Source of the DNA: an uncultured Candidatus Entotheonella sp.
GTDB lineage: Bacteria; Tectomicrobia; Entotheonellia; Entotheonellales; Entotheonellaceae
Direction of reading: 5' to 3'
Assembly: GCA_958295825.1 (NCBI GenBank)
Contig: OY282375.1
Span: forward strand, 4,139,489-4,203,488
DNA: 64,000 nucleotides
Made by a program: the position numbers and the translations under genes. How positions within the stretch are numbered: the first letter of the stretch is position 1; the number at the start of each line of letters is the position of its first letter. The notes beneath the pieces are model-generated. The model ran no database searches, was not told the origin of the DNA, and saw only the letters and a list, made by a program, of their open reading frames with translations. Below, piece after piece: positions 8,087 through 17,802 of this stretch.

Positions 8087-9775
8087 TCACTTGTCCATCC
8101 AGAAGGTATCGAAGCGCACCACGTCGTAGATGCCGAAGTAGTTGTACGGGTTGTGCCCCTTCACGTAATCGTACCAGCCGTCGTTGATCTTCTCCCACGC
8201 CACCGGGATGAGCGGCGGATCTTGCTCCATCACGGCCTCCGCCTGACGCACCAGGTCCTTGCGCTTGGCGTCGTCGAGCTCGCGGTCGATCGGCAGTACC
8301 AAGTCCTGGAACTTGGAGTTGAACCACCTGGAATAATTCTGCGGACCGTCCTTGCCGTACCAGGCGTTGAAGTAATCCGAGGGATCGATCAGCGTCGACA
8401 CGATGGCGCTGATGGTGAAGTCGAATTTCCCCGCCAAAGCCTCGTCGAACCACACCGACACCTGCACCGTGCGCAGGTTGGTCTGGATGTTCAGGATTTC
8501 TCGCAGCATGGCCTGCACGGCCACCGACCAGAGCTTGAAGGCGGCCGCCTCGCGGATCATGAAATCCACGTCCTTGATGCCGTCGGCGTAACCGGCGGCC
8601 GCCATGAGCTCACGCGCTTCGCGGATGGCGGCGGTGGGGTCGGACTGGTAACCCGGGCGCTCGGCCAACTTGTCCGGCGGCGTGGCGAAATCCGAGAACG
8701 GGTAGATGAAGCCGCCCACCAGCATCGGCGCCACGTCCCTGACCACGTCCACCAGCACCGCGCGATCCAGCACCAGGTGAATGGCACGCCGCACCCTGGG
8801 ATCCCGGAACGCCTCGCGCTCGTTGTTCACCCAGATCGCCTGGATGACGCTCTGGTAATAGTCGGCGCCGGACATTCCCGGGGTGTCCTGCACGGTCTTG
8901 AGGCTCACCGGATCGAGCAGGCGCGCGTAGTCGAGGTTGCCGGCCAGCAGCGCGGCGCCCAACTGGGGCGAGAACGGCGGCAGGTGGTAAAACTCGATGC
9001 CGTCGAGATAGGGCAGGCCCTCGTTCCAGTAATCCGGGTTGCGCTCCATCACCCACACCTCTTTGTCGATGCGGTTGACGGACCGGAACGGGCCGGTGCC
9101 GGGATAATCCGGGATTTGCCGCAGACTGTAGTTATTGTCCTCCAGCGTCTTCTTGCGCACGATGATGTTCCAGCCGCTGGCGAACGCCCCGAGCATGAAG
9201 CTCTGCGGGCGCGGCTCGCTCAGTTTGAACTCGATGGTGTGGGAATCGCGGACGTTGATTTCGCTCATGGTGGCGAACAACGGCGTGCGCGGGCTGCTGA
9301 AACCGCGCGGCGGCTGGATGATGCGCTGGTAGGTCGCCTTCACGTCCTCGGCCGTAAAGTCGGCGCCGTCGTGGAAGGTGACGCCCTTGCGCAGGAAGAA
9401 GGTGTAAGTCTTGCCGTCGGGGGAAATCTCCCAGCTGTGCGCCAGGTCCGGGATGATCGTCTGCCCGCTGTCGAGCGGATTGCGGCGGATGAGGTTGTCG
9501 TACATGCAGCCCTGCGTGCCCATGTTGGACACGGTGCCGGACTGATGCACGTCGAAATGCGCCGGTGCGTTCAGAACGCCGTAGCGCAGCACGCCGCCGC
9601 GCTTGGGGTTGGGTTCGGGGGCCTGCAGCTTGAACGCGGAGCCATCGAACGAACCGGGCGTTTGCGCCTCGCCCAGGCCGAGGGAAAGACCATAGGCACC
9701 TGCAGCGGCTGCCGCCGAGGTTCCCAGCAGGCCGCGCCGGGTCCATGGTGCTGGAGGGGGGTATCGGTTGGACAT
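8087..9775 (-). CDS. ABC transporter substrate-binding protein, peptide family (SBP_bac_5)
   Basis: The 562-aa periplasmic binding protein has a Tat signal (WTRRGLLGTSAAAAAGAYGL, about residues 11-30) and family segments such as DLAHSWEISPDGKTYTFFLR and GVTFHDGADFTAEDVKATYQ. This is the cluster-C binding fold for peptides, nickel or glycosides. I start at the ATG at 9775, which has AAAGGCG upstream; an in-frame ATG at 9874 would put about 33 odd residues before the Tat motif. It heads the operon with the two permeases. Tat export of a binding protein is less common than Sec but recurs here in other proteins (2015-3124, 19297-20463). Confidence 0.9.
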   Translation of the reverse strand: MSNRYPPPAPWTRRGLLGTSAAAAAGAYGLSLGLGEAQTPGSFDGSAFKLQAPEPNPKRGGVLRYGVLNAPAHFDVHQSGTVSNMGTQGCMYDNLIRRNPLDSGQTIIPDLAHSWEISPDGKTYTFFLRKGVTFHDGADFTAEDVKATYQRIIQPPRGFSSPRTPLFATMSEINVRDSHTIEFKLSEPRPQSFMLGAFASGWNIIVRKKTLEDNNYSLRQIPDYPGTGPFRSVNRIDKEVWVMERNPDYWNEGLPYLDGIEFYHLPPFSPQLGAALLAGNLDYARLLDPVSLKTVQDTPGMSGADYYQSVIQAIWVNNEREAFRDPRVRRAIHLVLDRAVLVDVVRDVAPMLVGGFIYPFSDFATPPDKLAERPGYQSDPTAAIREARELMAAAGYADGIKDVDFMIREAAAFKLWSVAVQAMLREILNIQTNLRTVQVSVWFDEALAGKFDFTISAIVSTLIDPSDYFNAWYGKDGPQNYSRWFNSKFQDLVLPIDRELDDAKRKDLVRQAEAVMEQDPPLIPVAWEKINDGWYDYVKGHNPYNYFGIYDVVRFDTFWMDK

Positions 9776-9823
9776 GATTCGCCTTTCTACGTGAGAACCT
9801 CTACGCCGTGTTTTCGCTGCGCT

Positions 9824-9857
9824 CATACCCTTCCCCCAGCCCACCGGGAAGGGTATG
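9824..9857. terminator. strong hairpin between converging functions
   Basis: A perfect 12-bp inverted repeat (CATACCCTTCCC and GGGAAGGGTATG) with a 10-base loop lies between the stop of the 210-aa exported protein gene and the start of the binding-protein gene. Both genes are on the minus strand. It could end transcription of the upstream pair, but neither side has a clear U-run, so it may be a plain palindromic repeat. Confidence 0.45.
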
Positions 9858-9878
9858 AACCGAGGAAATGCCAAACTG

Positions 9879-10511
9879 TCAGTCGCGGCTTCCCCCTTTG
9901 TGGCAAAAGTTCAGGACCAGATAAGGTGGCATGTTGTTATGAGGTCGGCTTCTAGCCGGCCCGTCGGCCTTGGCAAGCAATCTCCGATCAGTGTTGTACT
10001 GATCAGGATTCCGATAAACAGTCATAACGCTTTCCGCTTGGCCATGGTGGGTGACCCAATCGACGTTGTCTGCTATAAAGAGTCTCATTCCCCTCCGAGT
10101 TCTATTATTTGCCTCGTACTCTATGATTTGATGCTCATGCCTAGCCATCTCGTCCCGACTTAGCGGATGCAAGTACGCGCCGCCTCTGTCGCCAATGGTG
10201 AATGTCCTCTCCTCCCTACGAGCATCCTGAGTCGCACCGGCAGCAAGGGGAAACCGCCCACTCATCCCCTCATAACGCCTCCAATCCGCTCCCAAAACGG
10301 CACAGTCCTGATCCGTCAGAATGATCGCGTCGGCAAGCAGCCTGTCAACCGCTCTTCTTCCAGCCAGGATGCGTTCCATTGTCATCCTCATAGCTGCAAT
10401 TTCGCCCCTCATGGACGCAATTTCGTCCTCTGTCGTTTGACCGAACGCCGAGTTCGTCCAGATGAAGCTAAGAACCAAAAGGCTGCTCAGGGTAATTGCG
10501 CGGAATCGCAT
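9879..10511 (-). CDS. exported protein of unknown function (210 aa)
   Basis: I do not recognise this family. The product has a Sec signal peptide ending near AFGQ (about residue 25). A heptad-like helical stretch follows (EDEIASMRGEIAAMRMTMER, about 28-48), then a polar domain with single cysteines (DQDCAVLG and LNFCHKGG). AAAGGAGAGC precedes the ATG. It lies 37 bp downstream of the 1292-aa exported protein gene on the same strand, so the two are probably co-transcribed and may act together in the periplasm or at the surface. Confidence 0.75.
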   Translation of the reverse strand: MRFRAITLSSLLVLSFIWTNSAFGQTTEDEIASMRGEIAAMRMTMERILAGRRAVDRLLADAIILTDQDCAVLGADWRRYEGMSGRFPLAAGATQDARREERTFTIGDRGGAYLHPLSRDEMARHEHQIIEYEANNRTRRGMRLFIADNVDWVTHHGQAESVMTVYRNPDQYNTDRRLLAKADGPARSRPHNNMPPYLVLNFCHKGGSRD

Positions 10512-10548
10512 CGTGCTCTCCTTTCATGGCAATGGCTCCTGCGACGAT

Positions 10549-13500
10549 TCAGCGGCGCAAGAACAAAAGGTCATTGAACAATTGGTGCTCGCCGTCGTCT
10601 AACAGGCCATCCTCATTACCGACAAATCTACGGCCAATGATTTCCTCGATGACGTAGCTCCTGAGTTCGATCAGCTTTGACATCTCCCGGGTATGAAGGA
10701 GTTTGCCTTCAATGAGGTCATCGGCTTCTGGCAGCGGCAGATAAAGATCGTCTCCCCACTTGATCGCCCACTTTTCAACCCTGTTGCCATCTTGCTCGAA
10801 GGCATGTCTGACCAGTTCCGCATAACGCACGGATTCGTCGAGTATCAGGCGCAGGGTATATTCGTCATTGTTTGCGAGAGCCAAGCGATATTGCTCTTTC
10901 AGCCACGCATCAATTTGCAGGAGACCCGTGTCTTCTTGCCGCAGACCCTCGTCGGTGAGGGCTTTGACCCGCGCATTCATTTCACCATGCGACATGAATT
11001 CGGTATAGCGTTCGAACCGCCTGCCCGCTCCCGGTTCCGGTTCGCTTACCCACACGCCGGCGCCATCATGCGACATGGCCATGCGGACACCTTCCATTGA
11101 CTCCTCTTCGCTCAGCCACGCGTCGAGTTGATCGAGCAGCCGTTTGTGTACGTCGCCTTGCAGCGTAACCGCACTCGTTAACAGCCTTCTTCGCCATCTG
11201 GTCCGCAAATTGTCACCATCCGCATACGTACTTCCCAGCATGCCGACCATACGGTTGTCGATTTCTCCTGAATAAAGCAGAAAGCAAGAGGCGCAATGGG
11301 GGTAGTGGTGTTCTTCGTCGCAGATGAATGAGGGAGCAGGCGGGAACTGGTAAACGGGATTCAGCCAAATCGGTTTGGTGAGATGAAATTGGGCATGCGG
11401 CCGGTGTGGAGGCGCAAGTGATCCTTCGGGAGGCTGGCACGCCTCAGATTCTGGCTCTAGTGTCGGCCGTTCATCCTTGAAGGGATAATTGCTCTCAAGT
11501 TCAATCCGAAACGATAGAAGTTCGGACTGCACCTCTCTGCCGGTAACCTGATGGACATGGCGATACCGTTCCTGAAGCCATTGATTGATCAAGAACGTCC
11601 TGAGAATGTTGTTATCTTTATGGGTCATAAGAACGTTAGATACGACCCTGGACAAGTCAACATTGTAAATTCCAGAGAGGTCACGCGGGCCTGTTTCATA
11701 CCATGTCTTTTTCAGGTCTTCCAATCGTTGATAGAATTGGTCATCGACTAAATACGCTCTAATTCCATCAGGAGCGTACAGATCATTCGACCGTTCTGAC
11801 CGCAGCCCAATATCTGTCCGGTCCAGCTCATTCAGCGATTGCCGTACCGACTGTATCTGTTGTTGTATGGGCCGTATCTGTTCTGCCAGCCATTCATCAA
11901 TCAGAGACCAATCCGAAGCGGGCGTAGAAAGATGAGGCCCTCCACCGTGTCTATAAAGTATCCTTAAGACCTTCAGCATATCCCTCTTTTGATGATCTGT
12001 AAGACTCCCTTCCATAATAGCTGTATCATATGCGAGGATAGAGAGCTTCTCTTTCAACTGCCTATGAACCAGATAGAGCATGAAATTACGCGCCAGTAAC
12101 GGATTCTTCCGAAGCAGAAGCCGGATGGATTGGAGCTGTTCCTGATCCCTCGTCGAAGATGCCCTATGCAGTTTTTCATAAATCACCGGCAATAGCATGT
12201 CACCAGCTAACAAGGCTTGTTGTGTAATGGCAACCTCAACGACATCTTTTGCCTGTTCAAGCCATTTTTTGCCAGGCGTATTGGGCAACGCACCGTCATG
12301 GGCAAGCTCCTTTAACGTATCTATAGGGAGAAGGGAACCTTCATTATCGACAAAATGGTAGAGGGGGTAGATATCCAGCATCAACCACACGGCCTTGAGG
12401 ACGGCATCGGGTGATAGGGCGTCTTCGAGGTCTTCAAATTTGAGGGCTTCAAACGGGTACGATTCGGAGGGAGGGAGGTGCTTGGCTCGGTCGTGCTTCC
12501 GGTCGAGCGCCTGCAAACCCGTCACCGGCAGAGATAAGACGCTCAAAAGCTGTTGCCTGGAAAGATCAAGATCAACCGTATAATAATGGTCAACGAGTTG
12601 AACGGAAGGGTTGTATATCAGTCCCAAGAAATTACCAATTTTTTCTACGTTTATACGATGATCCGGCGTGATGTCGGAAGGCTCTCGTTTATATGTTTCA
12701 AGTTCAAAATAACTGTGAAGAGAATCGTTATTATCCGGGAATATCCCGAACAACTGCTCGTAACACCCATTGTTAATCGGATTACTCGCCTGGACGATGC
12801 TTTGTATGCCCTGGTAATCAGGAAAAAGTTCGTATTTCAAAAAACCTTCCAGGTTGCCTTGAATCTCGTTGTAGACGCTTTCGTTCGCGTAGTCTCTTCG
12901 CATTCCGTCACAGACTCGGACCCTTTCCTCGACTCGCTCCCGTATGAGCGCTCTATTGACCAATACGTCGGCATTCAATGAATAAATGCGGTCTGCCAAG
13001 TCTTCGTGTTTGGCCTGAATGTCTTTGCCTATCTCTACCATGAGATCATAGATCTTCCGTTGATTGGCCATCACTCTTCGTTGATTGTCGAATAACTGAT
13101 CCAGCTTTTGATCAATGTGTTCAAGCCCCCCCATCACCGCCCTGAGCATCTCCATAAGTCTCTTCTGATTTTCTATCACCGCATCCGGCACCGCATCCGG
13201 TTTATCCCCTGCAAATAATCTCGTTAGCGCAGCGATGCCATGAAGCGTTGCGGCAATGCCTTGAGGAATCTGTCCCGTTTCGAATGACGCAATAGCAACG
13301 GCTACCGAGATGCCAACTTCGACGGCGACCATAGCAGGTTCTATGATCTCCTCATCAACCCCCAAATTCTGGGCAATATGGACCAATTCCCCGATTCCTC
13401 TAGATATCCAAATCACGTCCTCAAGAGCTTCGAGAATCTCTTGTTGATTTGCAGCATCCTGGATTTCCCGCTCTAACGCTTCTCTATGCGCATCCGGCAT

Positions 13501-14427
13501 GTCGCGAAAGAATCCGCCTTCAAGGGCCTGTCGTTGCTGTTCAGGGGTAAGTGTGTTGAACAGAATCACCTGGACGGACTTAATATCATCTCGATTCTCA
13601 GTGATGGCTTCGTGGAGCTTACGCTGATTGGATTCCAGGCGGCTGAAACGTTTGTCGGCCTCGTCGATATAGCGGTTGAATGCTTGCGACAATTTGGTCA
13701 GGTTGCGCCGATTTTTGTCGATATCCACCCGGTTCGCGGCGATAGCAGCGTCGTGTTGGCGGAGTAGGTTGTTTATGCCATCCATGCCTTGCCCGACGCT
13801 ATCAGCCAGAGCTCGAATCAGGAATTTGTTGACGACGTGTTGATCTTCTGGCCGGACGTCGTCCAACCCGGTGTCGTAAACCGGATGCTCACCAAAAAGA
13901 AGTCTAAAAGCGCCTTCATGGGGAATTTCTCCTTTATGATAAGCATCAAGGAGACCTTGAAAATTACCATTATGTTCTTGTCGATATCGTGCCAAACGGT
14001 CAGCAAGTGTCGCACGTGATGATTTGTCCATTTCTTCGCTGAAATGTAATAGCACTTTGGCGGCTGTGAATCTGGCAAGGATTTCGCCGCCTGACACGAA
14101 GATGGATGGCACTCCCGATAAAGGTGGAAAAACATTTCCTATCTCTGAAACCACCTCGTCTACCGTCAATCCAAATAACAACTGCGCATTCTTGATCAAG
14201 TCATGTTTTTCTTTCTCGCGTTCGTATTTCTTCACTATTTGATCTAGTTGGCTGATTTTCTCGGGCGGTTGACTTGGCGTTTCCCTATTTGCATCTCTAT
14301 TGATTGTCTCCGCGGTACGAACGTCACAACCACGACAGCCTTGTTCAGAGTATGAACTCTCTACGGTGGCTGACAGCAATGTCAATCCTGAAATCAGAAC
14401 AAGCAGTCGCTTGGTTCTTCTTCTCAT
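10549..14427 (-). CDS. giant exported alpha-helical protein of unknown function (1292 aa)
   Basis: I do not recognise this protein. The N-terminus RRRTKRLLVLISGLTLLSAT is a Sec signal, followed by Cys-rich QGCRGCD. The body is mostly charged and helical, with coiled-coil stretches around residues 225-285 (HDAAIAANRVDIDKNRRNL) and 415-480 (KLDQLFDNQRRVMANQRKIY). These bracket a hydrophobic, glycine/alanine-rich segment at about 365-410 (VEVGISVAVAIASFETG). Coiled coils around a hydrophobic hairpin recall helical pore-forming toxins (ClyA/Tc style), but this is analogy only. A cysteine cluster (CDEEHHYPHCASCF) lies near residue 1045. Base composition is visibly more AT-rich than the flanking operons, suggesting transfer. 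It probably forms an operon with the 210-aa gene 37 bp downstream. Confidence 0.8.
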   Translation of the reverse strand: MRRRTKRLLVLISGLTLLSATVESSYSEQGCRGCDVRTAETINRDANRETPSQPPEKISQLDQIVKKYEREKEKHDLIKNAQLLFGLTVDEVVSEIGNVFPPLSGVPSIFVSGGEILARFTAAKVLLHFSEEMDKSSRATLADRLARYRQEHNGNFQGLLDAYHKGEIPHEGAFRLLFGEHPVYDTGLDDVRPEDQHVVNKFLIRALADSVGQGMDGINNLLRQHDAAIAANRVDIDKNRRNLTKLSQAFNRYIDEADKRFSRLESNQRKLHEAITENRDDIKSVQVILFNTLTPEQQRQALEGGFFRDMPDAHREALEREIQDAANQQEILEALEDVIWISRGIGELVHIAQNLGVDEEIIEPAMVAVEVGISVAVAIASFETGQIPQGIAATLHGIAALTRLFAGDKPDAVPDAVIENQKRLMEMLRAVMGGLEHIDQKLDQLFDNQRRVMANQRKIYDLMVEIGKDIQAKHEDLADRIYSLNADVLVNRALIRERVEERVRVCDGMRRDYANESVYNEIQGNLEGFLKYELFPDYQGIQSIVQASNPINNGCYEQLFGIFPDNNDSLHSYFELETYKREPSDITPDHRINVEKIGNFLGLIYNPSVQLVDHYYTVDLDLSRQQLLSVLSLPVTGLQALDRKHDRAKHLPPSESYPFEALKFEDLEDALSPDAVLKAVWLMLDIYPLYHFVDNEGSLLPIDTLKELAHDGALPNTPGKKWLEQAKDVVEVAITQQALLAGDMLLPVIYEKLHRASSTRDQEQLQSIRLLLRKNPLLARNFMLYLVHRQLKEKLSILAYDTAIMEGSLTDHQKRDMLKVLRILYRHGGGPHLSTPASDWSLIDEWLAEQIRPIQQQIQSVRQSLNELDRTDIGLRSERSNDLYAPDGIRAYLVDDQFYQRLEDLKKTWYETGPRDLSGIYNVDLSRVVSNVLMTHKDNNILRTFLINQWLQERYRHVHQVTGREVQSELLSFRIELESNYPFKDERPTLEPESEACQPPEGSLAPPHRPHAQFHLTKPIWLNPVYQFPPAPSFICDEEHHYPHCASCFLLYSGEIDNRMVGMLGSTYADGDNLRTRWRRRLLTSAVTLQGDVHKRLLDQLDAWLSEEESMEGVRMAMSHDGAGVWVSEPEPGAGRRFERYTEFMSHGEMNARVKALTDEGLRQEDTGLLQIDAWLKEQYRLALANNDEYTLRLILDESVRYAELVRHAFEQDGNRVEKWAIKWGDDLYLPLPEADDLIEGKLLHTREMSKLIELRSYVIEEIIGRRFVGNEDGLLDDGEHQLFNDLLFLRR

Positions 14428-14588
14428 GCTTATTGATCCTCTGCTTTTATCTGTTGCTGGATGCGGTTGCTGATCTGGCTGAACAGTTGAGGGGCCATTG
14501 TTCCGTATAACATCGTTGGTTTCCTCCTCTGTATTGATAGGCGCCTTGCCATTTTTTGCATTCCTTCTTTTGGCCGTGAGGTTAAAAG

Positions 14589-14846
14589 CTATTCGTAGAT
14601 TCGCGCGGCAAGCAGGATTTCCCCCACATTCTTCCAGGTCAGGTGCTTTGGGAATGGCTCGCCGCGGTTGCAGTAATAGCCGTCCATGTCCTGTACCCAG
14701 GCTGCAATTGCCTCTAGGTATGCCTCAAGACTTGCGTTTTCCCATTGCTCGGGATGTTGGCGCCAATCTCGCAACAGATTCCGCATGAACACGACAAAAT
14801 CATCACGAGTCTCAATGTTTTTTACCTGCTCCACGCACTCCATCAC
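14589..14846 (-). CDS. small conserved protein, DUF7660-like (85 aa)
   Basis: The 85-aa cytoplasmic protein has the pattern DDFVVFMRNLLRDW...WENASLEAYLEAIAAWVQDM and DGYYCN, ending in ILLAARIYE. I recall this pattern from a widespread family of unknown function found singly next to immunity-type and polymorphic-toxin genes. The ATG at 14846 or the next codon at 14843 may be used. It lies upstream of, and on the same strand as, the giant exported protein gene, separated by about 160 bp in which I see nothing else. Confidence 0.65.
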   Translation of the reverse strand: MMECVEQVKNIETRDDFVVFMRNLLRDWRQHPEQWENASLEAYLEAIAAWVQDMDGYYCNRGEPFPKHLTWKNVGEILLAARIYE

Positions 14847-15037
14847 GAGCCTCGTATCCGACCCGAACCGTACCGCTCGCCAACCGCCATCCCGCCTCTC
14901 AGGAAAATTTGAAAATGCTCAACCCCACCATTTTGCCGTCCCGCCTTTGGAAGCCAAAGTCAAACGCCTGACTGTCAAGAAACAGGCAGGCGTCGAGACC
15001 TTGACAAAACTGGCGAGAGAATCTTGCGGGCCGTGAC

Positions 15038-17317
15038 TCAGGCCCGCATCTTGTCGAGCACATAACCGGGCGACATCGGCAGGTCGGTCATGCGCTTTCC
15101 GGTGGCGCGGTAGATGGCGTTGGCCACGGCTGCTGGCGGCGGTACGATGGGCACCTCACCGACGCCGCGCACCCCAAAGGGATGGCCGGGATTCGGCACC
15201 TCGACCAGCACCGCGTCGATCATCGGCAAATCCAGGCAGGTGGGCATGCGGTAGTCGAGGAAACTGGCGTTGCTCATGTTGCCGTCTTCGCGGTACATGT
15301 ACGTCTCATTTAACGCCCAGCCGATGCCTTGCGTGACGCCGCCCTGGATCTGGCCTTCCACGTAGCTCGGATGGATGGCCTTGCCAACGTCTTGCACCGC
15401 GGTGTAGCGCAGAATGGAGACCTTGCCGGTGTCCGGATCGACCTCGACGTCGACGATATGGGTGGCAAAAGCGCCGCCGACGCCGCGCGGTTGCACGGTG
15501 GCGCGGCCGGAAATCGGCCCGCCGGTGCGCGGCATCAGCTCCGCCATCTCCTGAAAGCTCACCGCCTTGTCGGCGCCCTTGCTGCAGCCGAACACGCCGC
15601 CCGAATAGGTGACGTCCTCAGCGCTCAGCGCATCGGCGCCCTCCTCCTGTTCGTTGCTCCAACGCTCGGCGAGGCGCTCCTTCATCTGCCGGACGACGTC
15701 GTTCGCCGCCTCGTACGCCGCGTAACCGGTGGCAAACGTCGTGCGGCTGCCGCCAGTGACGTCCGTGTAGCCGACGCCGTCCGTTCCAGCGACCGTGGGC
15801 CGAACGCTCTCGTACGGAATGCCGAGCACCTCAGCCGCCTGCATGGCGATGGAAGCGCGCGTGCCGCCGATGTCGGTGGAGCCTTCGACCAGGCTGACCG
15901 TACCGTCGGAGTTCACGTTGATGACCACGCTGGACTGCAAGCCGACGTTGAACCAGAAACCGGAAGCCACGCCGCGGCCGCGGTTCGGGCCTTCGAGCGG
16001 CGTATTGTAGTGCTCGTGCTCGAGCGCCGCGTGCACCGTCTCCAGGAAGCCGATTTGCGGGTGCGTCGGACCGTCCACGCGCCGGTCGCCCTCCTTGGCG
16101 CCGTTCATCACGCGCAATTGCAGCGGGTCGATCCCCAGTTGCTCGGCGAACTCGTCCATGATCGTTTCCGAGGCAAACGCCGCATTGGTCGCCCCGGGGG
16201 CACGATAGGCGGTGGTTTTCGGCTTGTTCACCACCACGTCATAGCCGTCCACCTGCATGTTCGGGAAGCTGTAGGGTGCGAAGATGCACATGCCGCCCGG
16301 TCCCACCGGCGAGCCCGGAAAGGCGCCCGCCTCGAACGCAAGCGACGCCTCGGCAGCCACCACGCGGCCGTCCCTGGTGGCGCCCATTTTGACCTTGAGG
16401 CGCGAACCCGGCGTCGGGCCGGTGCTTTCGAACTCCTCGATGCGGCTCATCACCAGCTTGACCGGGTGGCCCGTCTTGCGGGACAGCAGCGCCGCCACCG
16501 GTTCGAGGTAGACGGGAATCTTGCCGCCGAAGCCGCCGCCGATCTCCGCCGGGATGACGGACACCTGCGACACCGGAATGCCCAGGACCTCGGACGACTG
16601 TTTCTGCACCACGAAGGCGCCCTGCGTGCTCGTCCAGATGGTGACGTGCCCCTCTTCGTTCCACATGGCGGTGGCGTTGTGGGGCTCGATGTAGCCTTGG
16701 TGCACGGTGGCCGTATCGAACTCGCGCTCGATGACCAAGTCGGCCTGCTTGAACCCCTCCGCCACGTCGCCCAGGGTGAAGCGGTAATGGCTGGCGACGT
16801 TGCTCTCACGGTCCGTCTTTTCGCCGAGTGACGTGGTCGTCATGCCGGCATGCAGCATCGGCGCGCCTTCCTGCATCGCCTCGGGCGTCGTCAGCACCGG
16901 GGGCAGGACCTCGTATTCAACCTCGATCAGGTTCACCGCCTCTTCGGCGACGTGCACGTTGATGGCTGCCACCGCGGCGATGGCGTGTCCCCTGTATAAG
17001 GCTTTTTCCTGGGCCAGCACGTTGTTGCTGAGGAATTTCAGATTGACCGCGCCCTCGCCGAGATTGGCGATCTTGTCGGGCGCTTCGGGCAGGTCCTTGT
17101 GCGTCACCACGGCCTTGACGCCGGGCAGCGCTTCGGCCTTGCTGGTGTCGATCGACTTGATGCGGGCGTGGGCGTGGGGGCTGCGCAGCACCTTACCGTG
17201 CAGCATACCGGGCATGCGCACGTCGGCGCCGTAAATCGCCCGGCCCGTCACCTTGTCGGCGCCGTCGGGGCGCACCGGGCGCGTTCCAATCACTTGATAT
17301 GCCGTCGCTTCTGCCAT
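15038..17317 (-). CDS. molybdenum hydroxylase large subunit, CoxL/XdhB-like
   Basis: The 759-aa molybdopterin-binding subunit of the xanthine dehydrogenase/aldehyde oxidase family shows GGGFGGK (Mo-cofactor contact), AYRAPGATNAAFASET at the active-site loop, and a C-terminal GVRGVGEVPIVPP holding the catalytic glutamate. The loop reads AYRAPG rather than AYRCSFR, so this is not a form I CO dehydrogenase; an aldehyde, purine or N-heterocycle hydroxylase is more likely. The start at 17317 (MAEATAYQVIG) overlaps the stop of the 2Fe-2S subunit gene (TGATG), which implies translational coupling. The gene is the last of an M-S-L operon; no cofactor-insertion accessory genes (coxD/E/F, xdhC) follow. 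Confidence 0.9.
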   Translation of the reverse strand: MAEATAYQVIGTRPVRPDGADKVTGRAIYGADVRMPGMLHGKVLRSPHAHARIKSIDTSKAEALPGVKAVVTHKDLPEAPDKIANLGEGAVNLKFLSNNVLAQEKALYRGHAIAAVAAINVHVAEEAVNLIEVEYEVLPPVLTTPEAMQEGAPMLHAGMTTTSLGEKTDRESNVASHYRFTLGDVAEGFKQADLVIEREFDTATVHQGYIEPHNATAMWNEEGHVTIWTSTQGAFVVQKQSSEVLGIPVSQVSVIPAEIGGGFGGKIPVYLEPVAALLSRKTGHPVKLVMSRIEEFESTGPTPGSRLKVKMGATRDGRVVAAEASLAFEAGAFPGSPVGPGGMCIFAPYSFPNMQVDGYDVVVNKPKTTAYRAPGATNAAFASETIMDEFAEQLGIDPLQLRVMNGAKEGDRRVDGPTHPQIGFLETVHAALEHEHYNTPLEGPNRGRGVASGFWFNVGLQSSVVINVNSDGTVSLVEGSTDIGGTRASIAMQAAEVLGIPYESVRPTVAGTDGVGYTDVTGGSRTTFATGYAAYEAANDVVRQMKERLAERWSNEQEEGADALSAEDVTYSGGVFGCSKGADKAVSFQEMAELMPRTGGPISGRATVQPRGVGGAFATHIVDVEVDPDTGKVSILRYTAVQDVGKAIHPSYVEGQIQGGVTQGIGWALNETYMYREDGNMSNASFLDYRMPTCLDLPMIDAVLVEVPNPGHPFGVRGVGEVPIVPPPAAVANAIYRATGKRMTDLPMSPGYVLDKMRA

Positions 17318-17799
17318 CAGGCGCTGGCCTCCATGCTTTCGGCTGCGTCCAGAACCGCGCGCACGATCTTGTCGTAGCCCGTGCAGCGGCACAGGTTGCC
17401 GGCCAGCCAGTAGCGCACCTCGTGCTCGGTCGGCTTGGGATTCTTTTCAAGCAGCGCCTTGGCCGCCATGATGAATCCGGGCGTGCAGATGCCGCATTGC
17501 AGGGCGGCGTGCTCCAGGAACTTCTGCTGCAGCGGGTGCAACTGGGCGGGGCTGGCGAGCCCTTCGATCGTATTTACCGACTTGCCGTCCACCTCGGCCG
17601 CCAGTACCAGGCAGGAGTCAACGAGCACGCCGTCGATCTGCAGGCTGCAGGCGCCGCAATTACCATTGCTGCAACCTTCCTTGGTGCCTGTAAAGCCCAA
17701 GTCGTCACGCAGCACTTCCAACAGGCTCTGGCGCGAATCGCAAAGAAACTCCGCCGCCTCACCGTTCAGGGTCGTTTGTACGTGTATCCGTGTCGCCAT
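17317..17799 (-). CDS. molybdenum hydroxylase 2Fe-2S subunit, CoxS-like
   Basis: This 160-aa protein has two iron-sulfur sites. The plant-type ferredoxin site is GCSNGNCGACSLQIDG with a later Cys in VDSCL (about residues 39-62). The helical site is CGICTPG...NLCRCTGYDKIV (about 99-140). It passes electrons from the molybdenum centre to the FAD subunit. It sits between the FAD-subunit and Mo-subunit genes with a 3-bp gap and a stop/start overlap, so the three are one transcript. Length and motif spacing are normal for the family. Confidence 0.95.
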   Translation of the reverse strand: MATRIHVQTTLNGEAAEFLCDSRQSLLEVLRDDLGFTGTKEGCSNGNCGACSLQIDGVLVDSCLVLAAEVDGKSVNTIEGLASPAQLHPLQQKFLEHAALQCGICTPGFIMAAKALLEKNPKPTEHEVRYWLAGNLCRCTGYDKIVRAVLDAAESMEASA

Positions 17800-17802
17800 T
17801 CC

